A stretch of 64,000 nucleotides of DNA from Lentzea indica (GCF_012184385.1 NZ_VSRL01000013.1:1-64000), one strand, 5' to 3'; counted from the first letter of the stretch, positions 35,639-44,058 are shown. Notes: generated by a model not told the origin, from the sequence alone. Numbers and translations: made by a program.

Positions 35639-36291
35639 GAGAGTTCCCAGACCGTCGGGTGCGGCGTGAAGTCGGCGTTGCCGTACGGCTCACCGGCGCG
35701 CGCAACGCCGACCGTCTTCCAGCCCGCCTCCTGCGCGGCGTGCAGCTCGGCAGGAACGTCGCTGTAGAAGGTGATGTCGTCGGACCGCAGCGTTTCCGCG
35801 ATCTTGTGATACGACGCGGCCTCGCGCTTCGGACCAGCGTTGACCGTGTCGAAGTGGTGCTCCAGCAACGGGGTCAGGTCGCCGTCGGTGGTGTGCCGGA
35901 AGAACGCGATCTGGCCCGCGACCGAGCCGGAGCTGAAGATCGCGAGCTTCACGCCGTCGTCGTGCCACTTGCGCAGCGCGGGGACGACGTCCGGGAAGAA
36001 CTCCGCGGTCAGATCACCCTGGGCGTAACCCTGCTGCCAGATGAGTCCCTGCAACGTCTTGAGAGGCGTGACCTTCTGGTCGGCGTCCATCCAGTCGTGC
36101 AACGCCTTGACAACGTCGTCGCGGCCCGCGAGTTCCTTGATCTGCTTGACCGCGTCGGCGACCACGGGGTCGTCACCGTGCTGCTCGATCCACGGCCCGA
36201 GCCTGGGCCTGGCGTAGTCGTACAGGACGACCAGCACCTGGTCCGTCGCGCTCAGCGTGCCCTCGATGTCGAGCACGACCCACTTGCTCAC
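35635..36291 (-). CDS. mtnC: Acireductone synthase (enolase-phosphatase E1)
   Basis: A 218-residue HAD enzyme. Motif I is WVVLDIEGTLSATDQVLVVL (D-x-E-G-T, the MtnC variant of DxDGT), motif II LAIFSSGSVAGQIAF, and motif III/IV ends in ITFYSDVPAELHAAQEAGW. It enolises and dephosphorylates the diketone to acireductone. GTG 36291 overlaps the mtnA stop. Confidence 0.92.
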   Translation of the reverse strand: MSKWVVLDIEGTLSATDQVLVVLYDYARPRLGPWIEQHGDDPVVADAVKQIKELAGRDDVVKALHDWMDADQKVTPLKTLQGLIWQQGYAQGDLTAEFFPDVVPALRKWHDDGVKLAIFSSGSVAGQIAFFRHTTDGDLTPLLEHHFDTVNAGPKREAASYHKIAETLRSDDITFYSDVPAELHAAQEAGWKTVGVARAGEPYGNADFTPHPTVWELS

Positions 36292-37289
36292 CGCTGTTCT
36301 CCCTCGTAGTACTTGTCCAGCTCCCCGGCGTCGAACACCCCTCTGTCCGTCACCACGTCCGTGACGAACCGCGGTGGCGTCACATCGAACGCCGGGTACA
36401 GCCCTTTCACCCTCGGCGTGGCACTCGGCCTGCCGAGCACCTGCAGCACCTCGGCGCCGTCGCGATACTCGATCTCCACGTGCTGAGTCGTCGGCGCGTG
36501 CAGATCCGGTGCCTGCACCTGGGCGTGGAACGGTACGCCGAACGCGTGCGCGGCCACGGCCAGCCCCAGTGTGCCGACCTTGTTGACGACGTGCCCGTCC
36601 ATGGTGACCCGATCGGCCGCCGTGACCAATGCGTCGACCTCTCCGCTTTGGAGGACGGCGGCGCCCATGCCGTCCGTGATGAGCGTGGTGTCCACGCCCA
36701 TCTCGATCAACGTTTCGGCGGTGAGCCTGGCTCCCTGCAGGTACGGCCTGGTCTCGGTGCAGAAGAACCTGAGCCGCTTGCCCTGGTTCTGGGCTGCCCT
36801 GACGGTTTCCGTGAGGTAGAGGTCGGCCCAGCAGTGGGTCATCACCGTGGCTTCCCAGGGCAGCAGGTTCGCCGTGTGCTCGCCGAGTGCCTGGCTCTTG
36901 GCCCGATAGGCCTGGTCGCCGGTTCTGGCACCTTCCAGTGCCTTGGTGACGTCCTGGGCTTCGTCGACCGCTTTGAGGACGGCCGCGGTCGCCTTGCGCA
37001 ATGCGTTGTTGGTGCGCCTCGTGTTCTCGAGATGCTTCGCGGTCTTCGCGAGCTCTTCGCGGGCGTGGACGAACGGCTCGTTTTCGAGGGTCCTGGCCTT
37101 GAGCACCATGCCGTACAGCGCCGCGAAGTACGGGCCGGAGGACTGGGTGACCATGTCCTCGATGGCCTGCGCGACGTCCTCTGCCGTCCGGCACAGCACC
37201 CAGTCGCGCTCGAACGGGAACCGGCGGCGGTCGAGGATCAGCACGCCGTCGTCGGTGAGCTTCACCGAGTCGGCGAGCACCGGCTGCAT
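36288..37289 (-). CDS. mtnA: Methylthioribose-1-phosphate isomerase, divergent MtnA
   Basis: A 333-residue member of the eIF2B/MtnA isomerase family. Catalytic residues appear kept: the Cys in VMTHCWADLYLTETV and the Asp in VTAADRVTMDG, together with FFCTETRPYLQGARLTAETL and NKVGTLGLAVAAHAFGVPFH. The cysteine loop differs from the usual HCNAG/HCNTG, so this is a divergent clade. The ATG 37289 shares one base with the upstream stop (TGATG). Genes for making methylthioribose-1-phosphate (MtnK, MTA phosphorylase) are not in the window. Confidence 0.85.
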   Translation of the reverse strand: MQPVLADSVKLTDDGVLILDRRRFPFERDWVLCRTAEDVAQAIEDMVTQSSGPYFAALYGMVLKARTLENEPFVHAREELAKTAKHLENTRRTNNALRKATAAVLKAVDEAQDVTKALEGARTGDQAYRAKSQALGEHTANLLPWEATVMTHCWADLYLTETVRAAQNQGKRLRFFCTETRPYLQGARLTAETLIEMGVDTTLITDGMGAAVLQSGEVDALVTAADRVTMDGHVVNKVGTLGLAVAAHAFGVPFHAQVQAPDLHAPTTQHVEIEYRDGAEVLQVLGRPSATPRVKGLYPAFDVTPPRFVTDVVTDRGVFDAGELDKYYEGEQR

Positions 37290-38389
37290 CAGCTGTACCC
37301 GGTGTAGGCGGGACGCGCGCCGGTCAGGAAGTGCTCGCCGACCTCGCGGGCCTTGTAGACCACCGGGTCGTGCAGCGTCAGCGTGCGGGCGTTGCGCCAG
37401 AAGCGGTCCACGCCGTACTTGGCGGCCGTTCCGCGTGCCCCGACCTGCTCGAAGATCCGGCTCGTGACCTCGTTGACGAGCTTGGTGCTGACGACCTTGG
37501 ACTCGGAGATGGTGACGGCGACCTCTCCGCGCTTGGCCGGCGTGAGGTGCCTGCCGAGCTCGCTCGCCTCCCAGAGCTGACGGCCCGCCTCGTCCGCGAG
37601 CAGACCGGCGGCCCTGGTCTGCGCGACCATCTCGCCGTACGCCGCGACGATGTACGGGTCGTCGGTGGCCTGATCGACCCCGCTGACGAACCACGGACGG
37701 GTCTTCGTGCGGGTGTAGTCGGCGGCCTCCTGCAGCGCGCCTTCCGCGATCGCCACGTAGAGCTGGGCGAGCACGAGCTGGAAACCGATCGCGGCGAGGC
37801 TGATGCGCGGGTCCTCGTTCGCCGGCTGCACGCCGAGGATTTCGGTCACCTCGACGTTCTCGAAACCGACACCACCGGACGCGGTGAGGCGCTGGCCGAT
37901 GTTGTCCCAGTCGTCCAGGTAGGTGATTCCGTCGGCCTTGCCGTTGAGCAGGAAGGTGAGCTTCTCACCGTTGTCCGTGCGCGTGGCGCTGACCACGAGC
38001 CGGTCGGCCTGCGAGGCGCCGGTGGCGAACGTCTTGCGGCCGTTGAGGAGGAAGCCCGTTGCGGTGGGCGTGAGTTCGAGAGCCGCGTCGAGAGGGTTGC
38101 TGACGCCGGCCCAGAACTGGTCCTCGGCCTTGCTGAACGGGACGTCGAACAGCCCGCTGCGCCAGATCTGCAGGTAGTGGTACCCGAGGAGGTGTCCGGC
38201 GTTGGCGTCGGCCGCCCCGACGATCCTGTTGATCTTCTGCTGCAGGGCCCATTCCTCGACGTTCAGCAGGCCGCTCTGCCGGAGAAGTTCCACCTCTTTG
38301 GCAGGTGGCTGGTTGGCCCGGTCCCTGTCCGCCGCGTCGGACCTGAGCGTCGCCGCCACGTCGTGCGCGACGTCCAGCCAGTTCGTCAT
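37289..38389 (-). CDS. Acyl-CoA dehydrogenase-fold flavin monooxygenase-like protein
   Basis: A 366-residue protein with the acyl-CoA dehydrogenase fold but without the catalytic Glu context of true dehydrogenases. Segments such as GHLLGYHYLQIWRSGLFDVP, GFLLNGRKTFATGASQADRL and YDWD-like LDDWDNIGQRLTASGGVGFE resemble the DszC/SfnC group of FMN-dependent sulfur-compound monooxygenases. ATG 38389 is preceded by AGAGGAGCAGGG. It is the first gene of the methionine salvage operon, so oxidation of a methylthio or organosulfur compound is a reasonable guess, not a demonstrated role. Confidence 0.75.
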   Translation of the reverse strand: MTNWLDVAHDVAATLRSDAADRDRANQPPAKEVELLRQSGLLNVEEWALQQKINRIVGAADANAGHLLGYHYLQIWRSGLFDVPFSKAEDQFWAGVSNPLDAALELTPTATGFLLNGRKTFATGASQADRLVVSATRTDNGEKLTFLLNGKADGITYLDDWDNIGQRLTASGGVGFENVEVTEILGVQPANEDPRISLAAIGFQLVLAQLYVAIAEGALQEAADYTRTKTRPWFVSGVDQATDDPYIVAAYGEMVAQTRAAGLLADEAGRQLWEASELGRHLTPAKRGEVAVTISESKVVSTKLVNEVTSRIFEQVGARGTAAKYGVDRFWRNARTLTLHDPVVYKAREVGEHFLTGARPAYTGYS

Positions 38390-38528
38390 CCCTGCTCCTC
38401 TCGGTGGTACCCGGTCCAACTTACTTCTTCACACCACCGGGCTAACCACGATGTGAGAGAGACCGTCCACTGGCAGACTGCCCGCGCACCCCGCTGGGCG
38501 GGGGCATGAACTCTAGGGAGCAACAGGT

Positions 38529-38732
38529 ATGGCGCAGGGCACCGTTAAGTGGTTCAACGGCGAGAAGGGCTTCGGATTCATCGCGCAGGACGGCGGTGGT
38601 CCGGACGTGTTCGTGCACTACTCGCAGATCGAGGGCAACGGCTTCAAGTCGCTGGAGGAGAAGCAGCGCGTGGAGTTCGAGATCGGCCAGGGTCAGAAGG
38701 GACCGCAGGCACAGGCCGTCCGCGCCGTCTGA
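38529..38732 (+). CDS. Cold-shock protein (CspA family)
   Basis: A 67-residue single OB-fold RNA/DNA chaperone. RNP1 is [13 protein letters not shown] and RNP2 is DVFVHYSQI, with the start AQGTVKWFN. The 139-nt upstream region contains a hairpin CCCCGC-TGG-GCGGGG (38489-38503), as often found in csp leaders. A terminator follows the stop. Confidence 0.95.
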   Translation: MAQGTVKWFNGEKGFGFIAQDGGGPDVFVHYSQIEGNGFKSLEEKQRVEFEIGQGQKGPQAQAVRAV

Positions 38733-38741
38733 TGTTTCCGG

Positions 38742-38771
38742 AGCCCGCTCGGCGCCACCGCCGGGCGGGCT
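38742..38771 (+). terminator. Terminator after cold-shock gene
   Basis: AGCCCGC (38742-38748) pairs with GCGGGCT (38765-38771), followed by TCTTC, 9 nt after the stop. Confidence 0.75.
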
Positions 38772-38791
38772 TCTTCGTACCGGAAAACGAG

Positions 38792-38878
38792 TGGCAACCG
38801 AGGGAGTCGAACCCTGCGCGGCTTGTGAAGGCGGCGCCCCAAGACCGGCCCTAACCTTTCGGCTGGGCGACGGCTGCC
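38792..38878 (-). tRNA. tRNA-like gene with 8-bp acceptor and 4-bp T stem, anticodon unclear
   Basis: On the minus strand an 87-nt stretch folds like a tRNA. The acceptor GGCAGCCG (38878-38871) pairs with CGGTTGCC (38800-38793; one G-U), with discriminator A at 38792. Linker TC. D stem GCCC/GGGC (38868-38865, 38851-38848) with the loop AGCCGAAAGGTTA, which has the A14, GG and A21 hallmarks. T stem AGGG/CCCT (38815-38812, 38804-38801) around the loop TTCGACT. The 32 nt between D and T stems pair poorly. One arm reads CGGT-CTTGGGGC-GCCG (Pro-like anticodon GGG or TGG); CTTCACAAG could be a short variable arm. The 8/4 geometry is unusual. It may be a tRNA pseudogene or a specialised tRNA. Confidence 0.5.
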
Positions 38879-38935
38879 GTGGAGTTGTACTACCCGTGTA
38901 GTGGACTTGACGGAGCGTGGGATACCCACAGTGTT

Positions 38936-38961
38936 AAACGTCCAAACGCTTGAGGACGTTT
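38936..38961. promoter_or_regulatory. Inverted repeat upstream of PI-PLC gene
   Basis: AAACGTCC (38936-38943) and GGACGTTT (38954-38961) form a perfect 8-bp inverted repeat 19 nt before the likely start. A TTGACG at 38908-38913 could be the -35 element. It is an operator candidate. Confidence 0.45.
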
Positions 38962-38979
38962 CATGTTTCACTCAAGTGG

Positions 38980-40191
38980 GTGACCCTGGTCACCGTGCGA
39001 TACCTCCCTGCCGTCGCAGCTCTGCTGCTGCTTCCCCTGGTGCCCACCACCGCGAACGCGGCTCCCACGGGCACGTACTACGTCACCAGTGTCAGGACCG
39101 GCCTCAACGTCGCCCAGAGCGGCAGTGGACTGGCGCTGCACCGGCCCAAAGGCAACGAAGACCACCAACAGTGGCGACTGAACGACGGGAGGTTCGAGAA
39201 CACCGACTCGCCCGGCCAGTGCATCACCCGCCAGCTCACCATGGGTTCGTGCTCACAGGGGGATACGGTTCACGAGCCGCGACAGTTCGGTGATCAATGG
39301 GAGTTCTTCAGCCTCAGCGGTGAGTCCCGCTGGTACCTGACTCCCGTCCAGAGCAGGACAGAGCCGATGCCGCAGGACCCGCGGCTCGACCAGATGACGT
39401 TCCTGACCGCCCACAACGCTTACGCGAACGGGGTGGACGGCGGGTTCGCACCGCCGTTCGTCAACCTCGCCAAGAACCAGACGCGCGGCATCGTGCAGCA
39501 GCTCAACGACGGCGTGCGCGGCTTCATGCTCGACATCCACCAGACCCCGGACGGCGCGATCCTCTGCCACAACAGCTGCACGCTCGTCAGCAAGCCCGTG
39601 GCGCTCAACGTCGACGTCCAGCGCATCGTGGACTTCCTGCGCGCCAACCGCAGCGAGATCATCACGGTGTTCCTGGAGGACTACGTGTCGGCGGACGTCC
39701 TGCGCGCCGAGCTCCGCAAGGTCCAGGGCCTGGCCGACGTCCTGTACCGGGCTGAAGGCGTGCGGCAGAACGGGTGGCCGACGCGAAGCCAGCTCCAGAA
39801 CGCGAACAAGCGGCTGATCATCTTCACCGACCACGGCAAGGACGGCCGTGAGGACAGCGGCGTGCTGTACCAAAAGGACTGGACGGTCGAGAACCATTGG
39901 TCGATGGGGTCAGGCCTCGGCAGCTCCGACTGGTCCTGTTTCAGCCGATGGGATGAAAAACCGCTCACGGCGACCGGCAACTTCCAGCCGTTGTTCGTCA
40001 TGAACCACTTCCGGGACGTTCCGTTCACCGGCACGGCCACGACGGACAACGGCAAGCTCGCGAACCGGGCACAGCAGTTCTGCCAGCCGGCGGCCAGGAA
40101 GAAGCCGAACTACCTGTCGGTCGATCTTTATCACCTGGGCAACGCGGCTCAGGCAGTCGGCCTGCTGAACTCATACGTATATGGGCCGTAG
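38980..40191 (+). CDS. Secreted phosphatidylinositol-specific phospholipase C-like protein
   Basis: A protein of about 403 residues. The signal peptide (PAVAALLLLPLVPTTANA, AxA cleavage) precedes a beta-trefoil-like segment of about 90 residues (GTYYVTSVRTGLNVAQSG, NEDHQQWRL). The catalytic PI-PLC X-type TIM barrel follows: MTFLTAHNAYANG (first His), VRGFMLDIHQTPDGAILCHN (second His region) and the C-terminal YLSVDLYHLGNAAQAV. It cleaves phosphatidylinositol or related head groups outside the cell. The start is GTG 38980 or GTG 38995, since the frame upstream begins with a TTG lacking a ribosome site. Confidence 0.85.
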   Translation: MTLVTVRYLPAVAALLLLPLVPTTANAAPTGTYYVTSVRTGLNVAQSGSGLALHRPKGNEDHQQWRLNDGRFENTDSPGQCITRQLTMGSCSQGDTVHEPRQFGDQWEFFSLSGESRWYLTPVQSRTEPMPQDPRLDQMTFLTAHNAYANGVDGGFAPPFVNLAKNQTRGIVQQLNDGVRGFMLDIHQTPDGAILCHNSCTLVSKPVALNVDVQRIVDFLRANRSEIITVFLEDYVSADVLRAELRKVQGLADVLYRAEGVRQNGWPTRSQLQNANKRLIIFTDHGKDGREDSGVLYQKDWTVENHWSMGSGLGSSDWSCFSRWDEKPLTATGNFQPLFVMNHFRDVPFTGTATTDNGKLANRAQQFCQPAARKKPNYLSVDLYHLGNAAQAVGLLNSYVYGP

Positions 40192-40221
40192 CCCAAATAG
40201 TGGGAGTTGTACGCTCCGCGC

Positions 40222-41301
40222 ATGGCCTCGATCCTGTTCACGCGCGGAGCGCCCTCTCTCGACATCATTGACCAGGAGGGCCTGCGCGACGCGGCGCAAC
40301 AGGCCTTCACGACCGACCCCGGCGGGACGTTCGCGTACGGCACGAGCGTCGGCTACGTGCCGCTGCGCGCGTGGATCGCGGAGCAGCACGGTGTCGAGCC
40401 GGAGCACGTGCTCGTCACCAACGGCTCGATGCAGGCCGACGCGTTCCTGTTCGAACTGCTCGTCCAGCCGGGCGACGACGTGGTGGTCGAGGCGCCGACC
40501 TACGACCGCACGCTGCTGAACCTCCGTCAGCGCGGCGCGAAGATCCACGCCATCGAGCTGGAGACCGACGGCATCAACGTCGACGCACTGGAGAAGCTGC
40601 TCGAAAGCGGCGTGCGCCCGTCGCTCGCGCACATCATCCCGAACTTCCACAACCCGGCCGGCTACACGCTGTCCGAGGCGAAGCGCGCGCGTCTGCTGGA
40701 GCTCGCGGCCAAGTACGACTTCGTGCTGTTCGAGGACGACCCGTACATCAAGGTCCGCTTCGAGGGCGAGCCGCTGCCGACGATGCTGTCGCAGGACAAG
40801 AACGACAAGGTCGTCTACGCGTCGTCGTTCTCGAAGACCATGGCGCCCGGCATCCGCTGCGGCTACCTGGTCGGCCCGAAGGCGATCATCAAGAAGATCC
40901 AGGACATCGCCACCACCACGTACATCTCGCCGAACATGGTGGCGCAGTCGATCGTGAACTCGTACTGCCGCTCCGGCCGCCTCGACGAGTCGGTGGTCAA
41001 CGTCCGCACCGCGCTGCGCGCCCGCAAGGACGCCCTCGTCGCGGCACTCCAGCGCGAGCTGCCGGAGGCCGTCTTCACCGCGCCGCAGGGCGGCTACTTC
41101 ATGTGGGTCGAGCTGCCGGGCGTGTCGATCGAGAAGCTGTTCGGTGTCGCCAAGGAGCACGGCGTCGAGTTCGTGAAGGGCTCGGACTTCCTGCTGGAGG
41201 GCGGCGACAACGCCATGCGCCTCGCGTTCTCGGGCGTCACCCCGGAGCAGATCGACGAGGGCATCACCCGGCTCGCGACGGCCGTTCGCTCACTTTCCTG
41301 A
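40222..41301 (+). CDS. PLP-dependent aminotransferase, class I/II (2-aminoadipate/MocR-type fold)
   Basis: A 359-residue fold-type I aminotransferase. The PLP lysine is in VVYASSFSKTMAPGIRCGYL, the substrate Asp/Tyr region is LFEDDPYIKVRF, and the N-terminal arm has GGTFAYGTSVGYVPLRAWIA with GSMQADAFLFELLV. Such enzymes transaminate aromatic or aliphatic amino acids (LysN/KAT-like). There is no HTH domain, so it is not a MocR regulator. ATG 40222 is used. The 3' end overlaps the convergent glycosyltransferase gene by 38 nt. Confidence 0.9.
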   Translation: MASILFTRGAPSLDIIDQEGLRDAAQQAFTTDPGGTFAYGTSVGYVPLRAWIAEQHGVEPEHVLVTNGSMQADAFLFELLVQPGDDVVVEAPTYDRTLLNLRQRGAKIHAIELETDGINVDALEKLLESGVRPSLAHIIPNFHNPAGYTLSEAKRARLLELAAKYDFVLFEDDPYIKVRFEGEPLPTMLSQDKNDKVVYASSFSKTMAPGIRCGYLVGPKAIIKKIQDIATTTYISPNMVAQSIVNSYCRSGRLDESVVNVRTALRARKDALVAALQRELPEAVFTAPQGGYFMWVELPGVSIEKLFGVAKEHGVEFVKGSDFLLEGGDNAMRLAFSGVTPEQIDEGITRLATAVRSLS

Positions 41302-42091
41302 TCTGCGCCTCCAGGTGCCCCGGCAGCGCACGCCGCTGCCGGAGCGCCTGACGCAGCCGGGGCACGGCGGCCCTGAACGCCCGCGGGTCCTTCAGCGACA
41401 CCGCCAGCGCTCGGTGCACCGGCCGTCGCATCCACGAGGCCAGCACCGCGTTGCGCCGCTCGACGAGATCACCGTCCGGTGCCCGCTCCGTTGCCGGATG
41501 GTGGTGCGCCACCACGTCCTCGACGTAGCAGAGCGACCACCCCTGCGCCGCGAGATCCCACGACAGCAATGTTTCCTCGCCACGGAAGAACAACACCGGG
41601 CTGAACCCGCCCACCTTCAGGAACGCCTGCCGCCGCACGATCGCCGAGCAGGCCATGAACCCGAGCACCGCGGGCCCCGCGACACCGTCGCCCAACGGGC
41701 TGTCGCGGAGCAGCGGCGTGATCGGATCCGGCTTCTCCCCCGGCCCGACGAGGGTGCGCGCGGCGATCAGCGCCAGAGCCGGGTGGTCGTCGAAGATCGG
41801 CTCGGCCCGTTCGAACGCGTCGGGTGCCCACCACGAGTCGTCGTCCGCGAAGGCCACGAACGGTGTCCGTGCCGCCCGCACGCCGAGGTTCCTGGCGACG
41901 GCGCCCAGGTTCAACGGCGACTCCAGCACCTTGACGTGCGGAAAGTCACGCCGCACGCGGAAGACGGTGTCGTCGGTGGAGGCGTTGTCCACCAGGATCA
42001 CCGGAACCGCGAGCTCACTGAGATGCGTGAGCGTTCTCAGCAGGCTGCTCGAACGGTTCCGCGAAGCGATGACGACGGTCGTGCGGGCCAT
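41264..42091 (-). CDS. Glycosyltransferase family 2
   Basis: A 275-residue GT-A enzyme. It has the nucleotide-sugar strand TTVVIASRNRSSSLLRTLTH, VILVDNASTDD, the DxD-type metal motif FVAFADDDSWW, and the acceptor region FFRGEETLLSWDLAAQGWSL (ED-like). No membrane helix, so a cytosolic inverting transferase acting on an unknown cell-surface acceptor. Confidence 0.88.
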   Translation of the reverse strand: MARTTVVIASRNRSSSLLRTLTHLSELAVPVILVDNASTDDTVFRVRRDFPHVKVLESPLNLGAVARNLGVRAARTPFVAFADDDSWWAPDAFERAEPIFDDHPALALIAARTLVGPGEKPDPITPLLRDSPLGDGVAGPAVLGFMACSAIVRRQAFLKVGGFSPVLFFRGEETLLSWDLAAQGWSLCYVEDVVAHHHPATERAPDGDLVERRNAVLASWMRRPVHRALAVSLKDPRAFRAAVPRLRQALRQRRALPGHLEAQIRKVSERPSRAG

Positions 42092-42145
42092 GCCAGTCGT
42101 CTACCCCAGAACGCACCGCCAACACTCCGGCGGCCCATGAGTTAC

Positions 42146-42155
42146 TGTGTACACA
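42146..42155. promoter_or_regulatory. Palindromic operator before the OhrR-like gene
   Basis: TGTGTACACA ends one base before the ATG at 42157, and a further half TAGTACAC occurs in the first codons. It fits autorepression of a leaderless mRNA. Confidence 0.55.
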
Positions 42156-42156
42156 A

Positions 42157-42606
42157 ATGATTAGTACACCAAGTATCCCGGAGAACCCGCTCGAGCTGGA
42201 GCGGCAGGTCTGCTTCGCCCTCGCCGTGGCCAGCAGGACGGTGATCGCGGTCTACCGGCCGATCCTGGAGCCGCTGAACCTCACCCACCCCCAGTACCTG
42301 GTGATGCTGGCCCTCTGGGAACGGTCCCCGCGCACCGTCAAGGACCTGAGCACCGTCCTGCAGCTCGACCCCGGCACCCTCAGCCCGCTGCTGAAGCGGC
42401 TGGAGGCGATCGGTTACATCGAGCGGCAAAGGGACAAGGCCGACGAACGCGCGCTCGCTCTCACCCTGACCAGGACCGGCCAGGAACTCCGAACCGAAGC
42501 GCTGAAGATCCCTTTCAAGGTCGTGGAGCAGCTGGACATGACGTTCGAGGAGCTCGCGCAGCTGAACGAGGTGCTGCACAAGGTGATCGCCAAGGCGACG
42601 AGATGA
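42157..42606 (+). CDS. MarR-family regulator, OhrR-like
   Basis: A 149-residue winged helix repressor. The OhrR pattern is clear: LERQVCFALAVASRTVIAVY with the peroxide-sensing Cys at about residue 19, LNLTHPQYLVMLALWERSPR, then the recognition region LQLDPGTLSPLLKRLEAIGY and DERALALTLTRTG. OhrR proteins derepress a peroxiredoxin (Ohr) upon organic peroxide oxidation. No ohr gene is adjacent; the following gene is a membrane protein. The ATG overlaps the operator-like palindrome region. Confidence 0.88.
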   Translation: MISTPSIPENPLELERQVCFALAVASRTVIAVYRPILEPLNLTHPQYLVMLALWERSPRTVKDLSTVLQLDPGTLSPLLKRLEAIGYIERQRDKADERALALTLTRTGQELRTEALKIPFKVVEQLDMTFEELAQLNEVLHKVIAKATR

Positions 42607-42998
42607 ACCCGGCGCTGAAGGTCTGGTACTACGCGGGCGGGCGGCTGCCGCTGAAGTACCGGGAGTACGTCCACAACGACGTGACCGGTCCGAAGTGGTT
42701 GATGCGCTTCACGATCCGCAGCCTCGTGCAGGTCACGCCGCTGGTCACGGTCATCGCCGTCGCACTCGTGCACGGGCTGGGCTCGCCGTGGCCGTTGGCA
42801 ATCGCGTGCGGTGGGCTCGGTTTCGTTGTAGGACTGTACTTCGCGTTGTCCTACGCACAGGAAAGTGTGGATTATCGGCTCACCAAGTACGGGTACCCAC
42901 GAGGGTCGGCGACTCAGGGACGCCGGGAGCGAAACGCCACGCAGGACCGCGAACGACAAGCGAAGTACGACGCGGTCTGGCGGCGATCCGAAGGGTAG
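42603..42998 (+). CDS. DUF5313-like membrane protein
   Basis: A 131-residue protein overlapping the OhrR stop (ATGA). It has the actinobacterial DUF5313 look: KVWYYAGGRLPLKYREYVHN, two membrane helices (about 45-65 and 68-90), then YAQESVDYRLTKYGYP and a charged tail. Function unknown. Coupling to the OhrR gene suggests peroxide-responsive expression. Confidence 0.75.
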   Translation: MNPALKVWYYAGGRLPLKYREYVHNDVTGPKWLMRFTIRSLVQVTPLVTVIAVALVHGLGSPWPLAIACGGLGFVVGLYFALSYAQESVDYRLTKYGYPRGSATQGRRERNATQDRERQAKYDAVWRRSEG

Positions 42999-43006
42999 GA
43001 CGGAAC

Positions 43007-43336
43007 ATGGCCTTGTTGAGCGACGAACTCGAGTTCACAAGGCCGCAGATTCTCACCCTGACAGCGGGGCTGGCGCAGCTCGCGTTCGGATGGTTCGACG
43101 TGTTCGGACTGGACCCCGACTACCACGTGATCCAGATCGGGGTCGGGGCGCTGGGCGTCGCGATGGCATGGCGGCACGACCTGGCGCGCATGTACGGGAT
43201 CCTCTTGTTGCTTTCGTTTGGGACGTTGGCTTTCTCGCTCAACGACGTGACCACCGAAAGCTTTCTCGAGGTCCGCACTGCGCTGATCGGACTGGTGATC
43301 ACGCTGGCCAGGCCGGCAAAGGACGCTCGGCGCTAG
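43007..43336 (+). CDS. Small polytopic membrane protein, 109 aa
   Basis: A 109-residue protein starting at ATG 43007, eight bases after the previous stop, with three to four hydrophobic helices (ILTLTAGLAQLAFGWFDVFG, HVIQIGVGALGVAMAW, MYGILLLLSFGTLAFSL). No family is recognised. Its 3' end overlaps the convergent surE gene by 38 nt. Confidence 0.6.
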   Translation: MALLSDELEFTRPQILTLTAGLAQLAFGWFDVFGLDPDYHVIQIGVGALGVAMAWRHDLARMYGILLLLSFGTLAFSLNDVTTESFLEVRTALIGLVITLARPAKDARR

Positions 43337-44054
43337 TGTCGCGTCCCACGGAGTGCAACGCCGTGAGAGTCGCGTAACCGGAAGCCAGCAACGACGCGTC
43401 CGTGCCCGGCACGAGCGTCTCTTCCGAGTACACGGTCACGAGCTCGATCTCGTTGTCGTCCACCTCGTCCACACGGCTCTGCACGGAGCCGAACCGCGCC
43501 AACTCGGCCCAGCGAAGTCCTTGCACGTCACCGATGTTCGGCACGTTCAGGGACAGCACCGATGCAGGTGGCGCCTCCAGCAACAGTGGCAGCACGACGC
43601 GCACGACCTCGCCGGCCTTGTCCCACAACGGTTCGGGCCCGTCCAATCCGGCGTCGAGCGACACCGCCATCGACGAGACGTCGTTCAGGTGCCCGGTCAG
43701 CGCCGCGCCGACGGTGCCGGAATGCAGGATCGCGCGGCCAACGTTCGCGCCGAGGTTCACGCCGGACAGCACCAGGTCGGGCTTGCCGCCGAAGCCGCCC
43801 CGGCACGCGATCAGCGAGATCAGGCCCGGATGCGCCGCGACCGCGTAGGCCTCCGCGTCGAGACCGGGCAGTGAGCGGCGTTCGCTGAGCACTCGGTTGT
43901 TCTCACCGACAGCCGCGACCGAAGCGCTCGTACCGCTCGACTGCGTCATAGGAGCAGCGACGATGACATCGAGCCCGCACTCCACCGCGGCAAGAGCCAG
44001 GGTCGCCAGACCAGGAGAGTCGATTCCGTCGTCATTGGTGATCAGCGCCCGCAT
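43299..44054 (-). CDS. surE: 5'/3'-nucleotidase SurE
   Basis: A 251-residue metal-dependent nucleotidase. The signature is RALITNDDGIDSPGLATLAL (metal-binding DD), then IVAAPMTQSSGTSASV, and the second region DLVLSGVNLGANVGRAILHSG TVGAA. SurE acts on nucleoside monophosphates in stress physiology. The gene follows the PfkB kinase on the same strand with a 4-nt gap. Confidence 0.93.
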   Translation of the reverse strand: MRALITNDDGIDSPGLATLALAAVECGLDVIVAAPMTQSSGTSASVAAVGENNRVLSERRSLPGLDAEAYAVAAHPGLISLIACRGGFGGKPDLVLSGVNLGANVGRAILHSGTVGAALTGHLNDVSSMAVSLDAGLDGPEPLWDKAGEVVRVVLPLLLEAPPASVLSLNVPNIGDVQGLRWAELARFGSVQSRVDEVDDNEIELVTVYSEETLVPGTDASLLASGYATLTALHSVGRDTSAERPLPAWPA

Positions 44055-44058
44055 CAGC

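Noticed and set aside
38872-38878. Simple att-site or ordinary tRNA reading of the 38.8 kb element
   Set aside because: A full-length fold with acceptor and D arm exists, so it is more than a 3' tRNA fragment, but the anticodon arm does not fit a standard tRNA; reported instead as tRNA-like.
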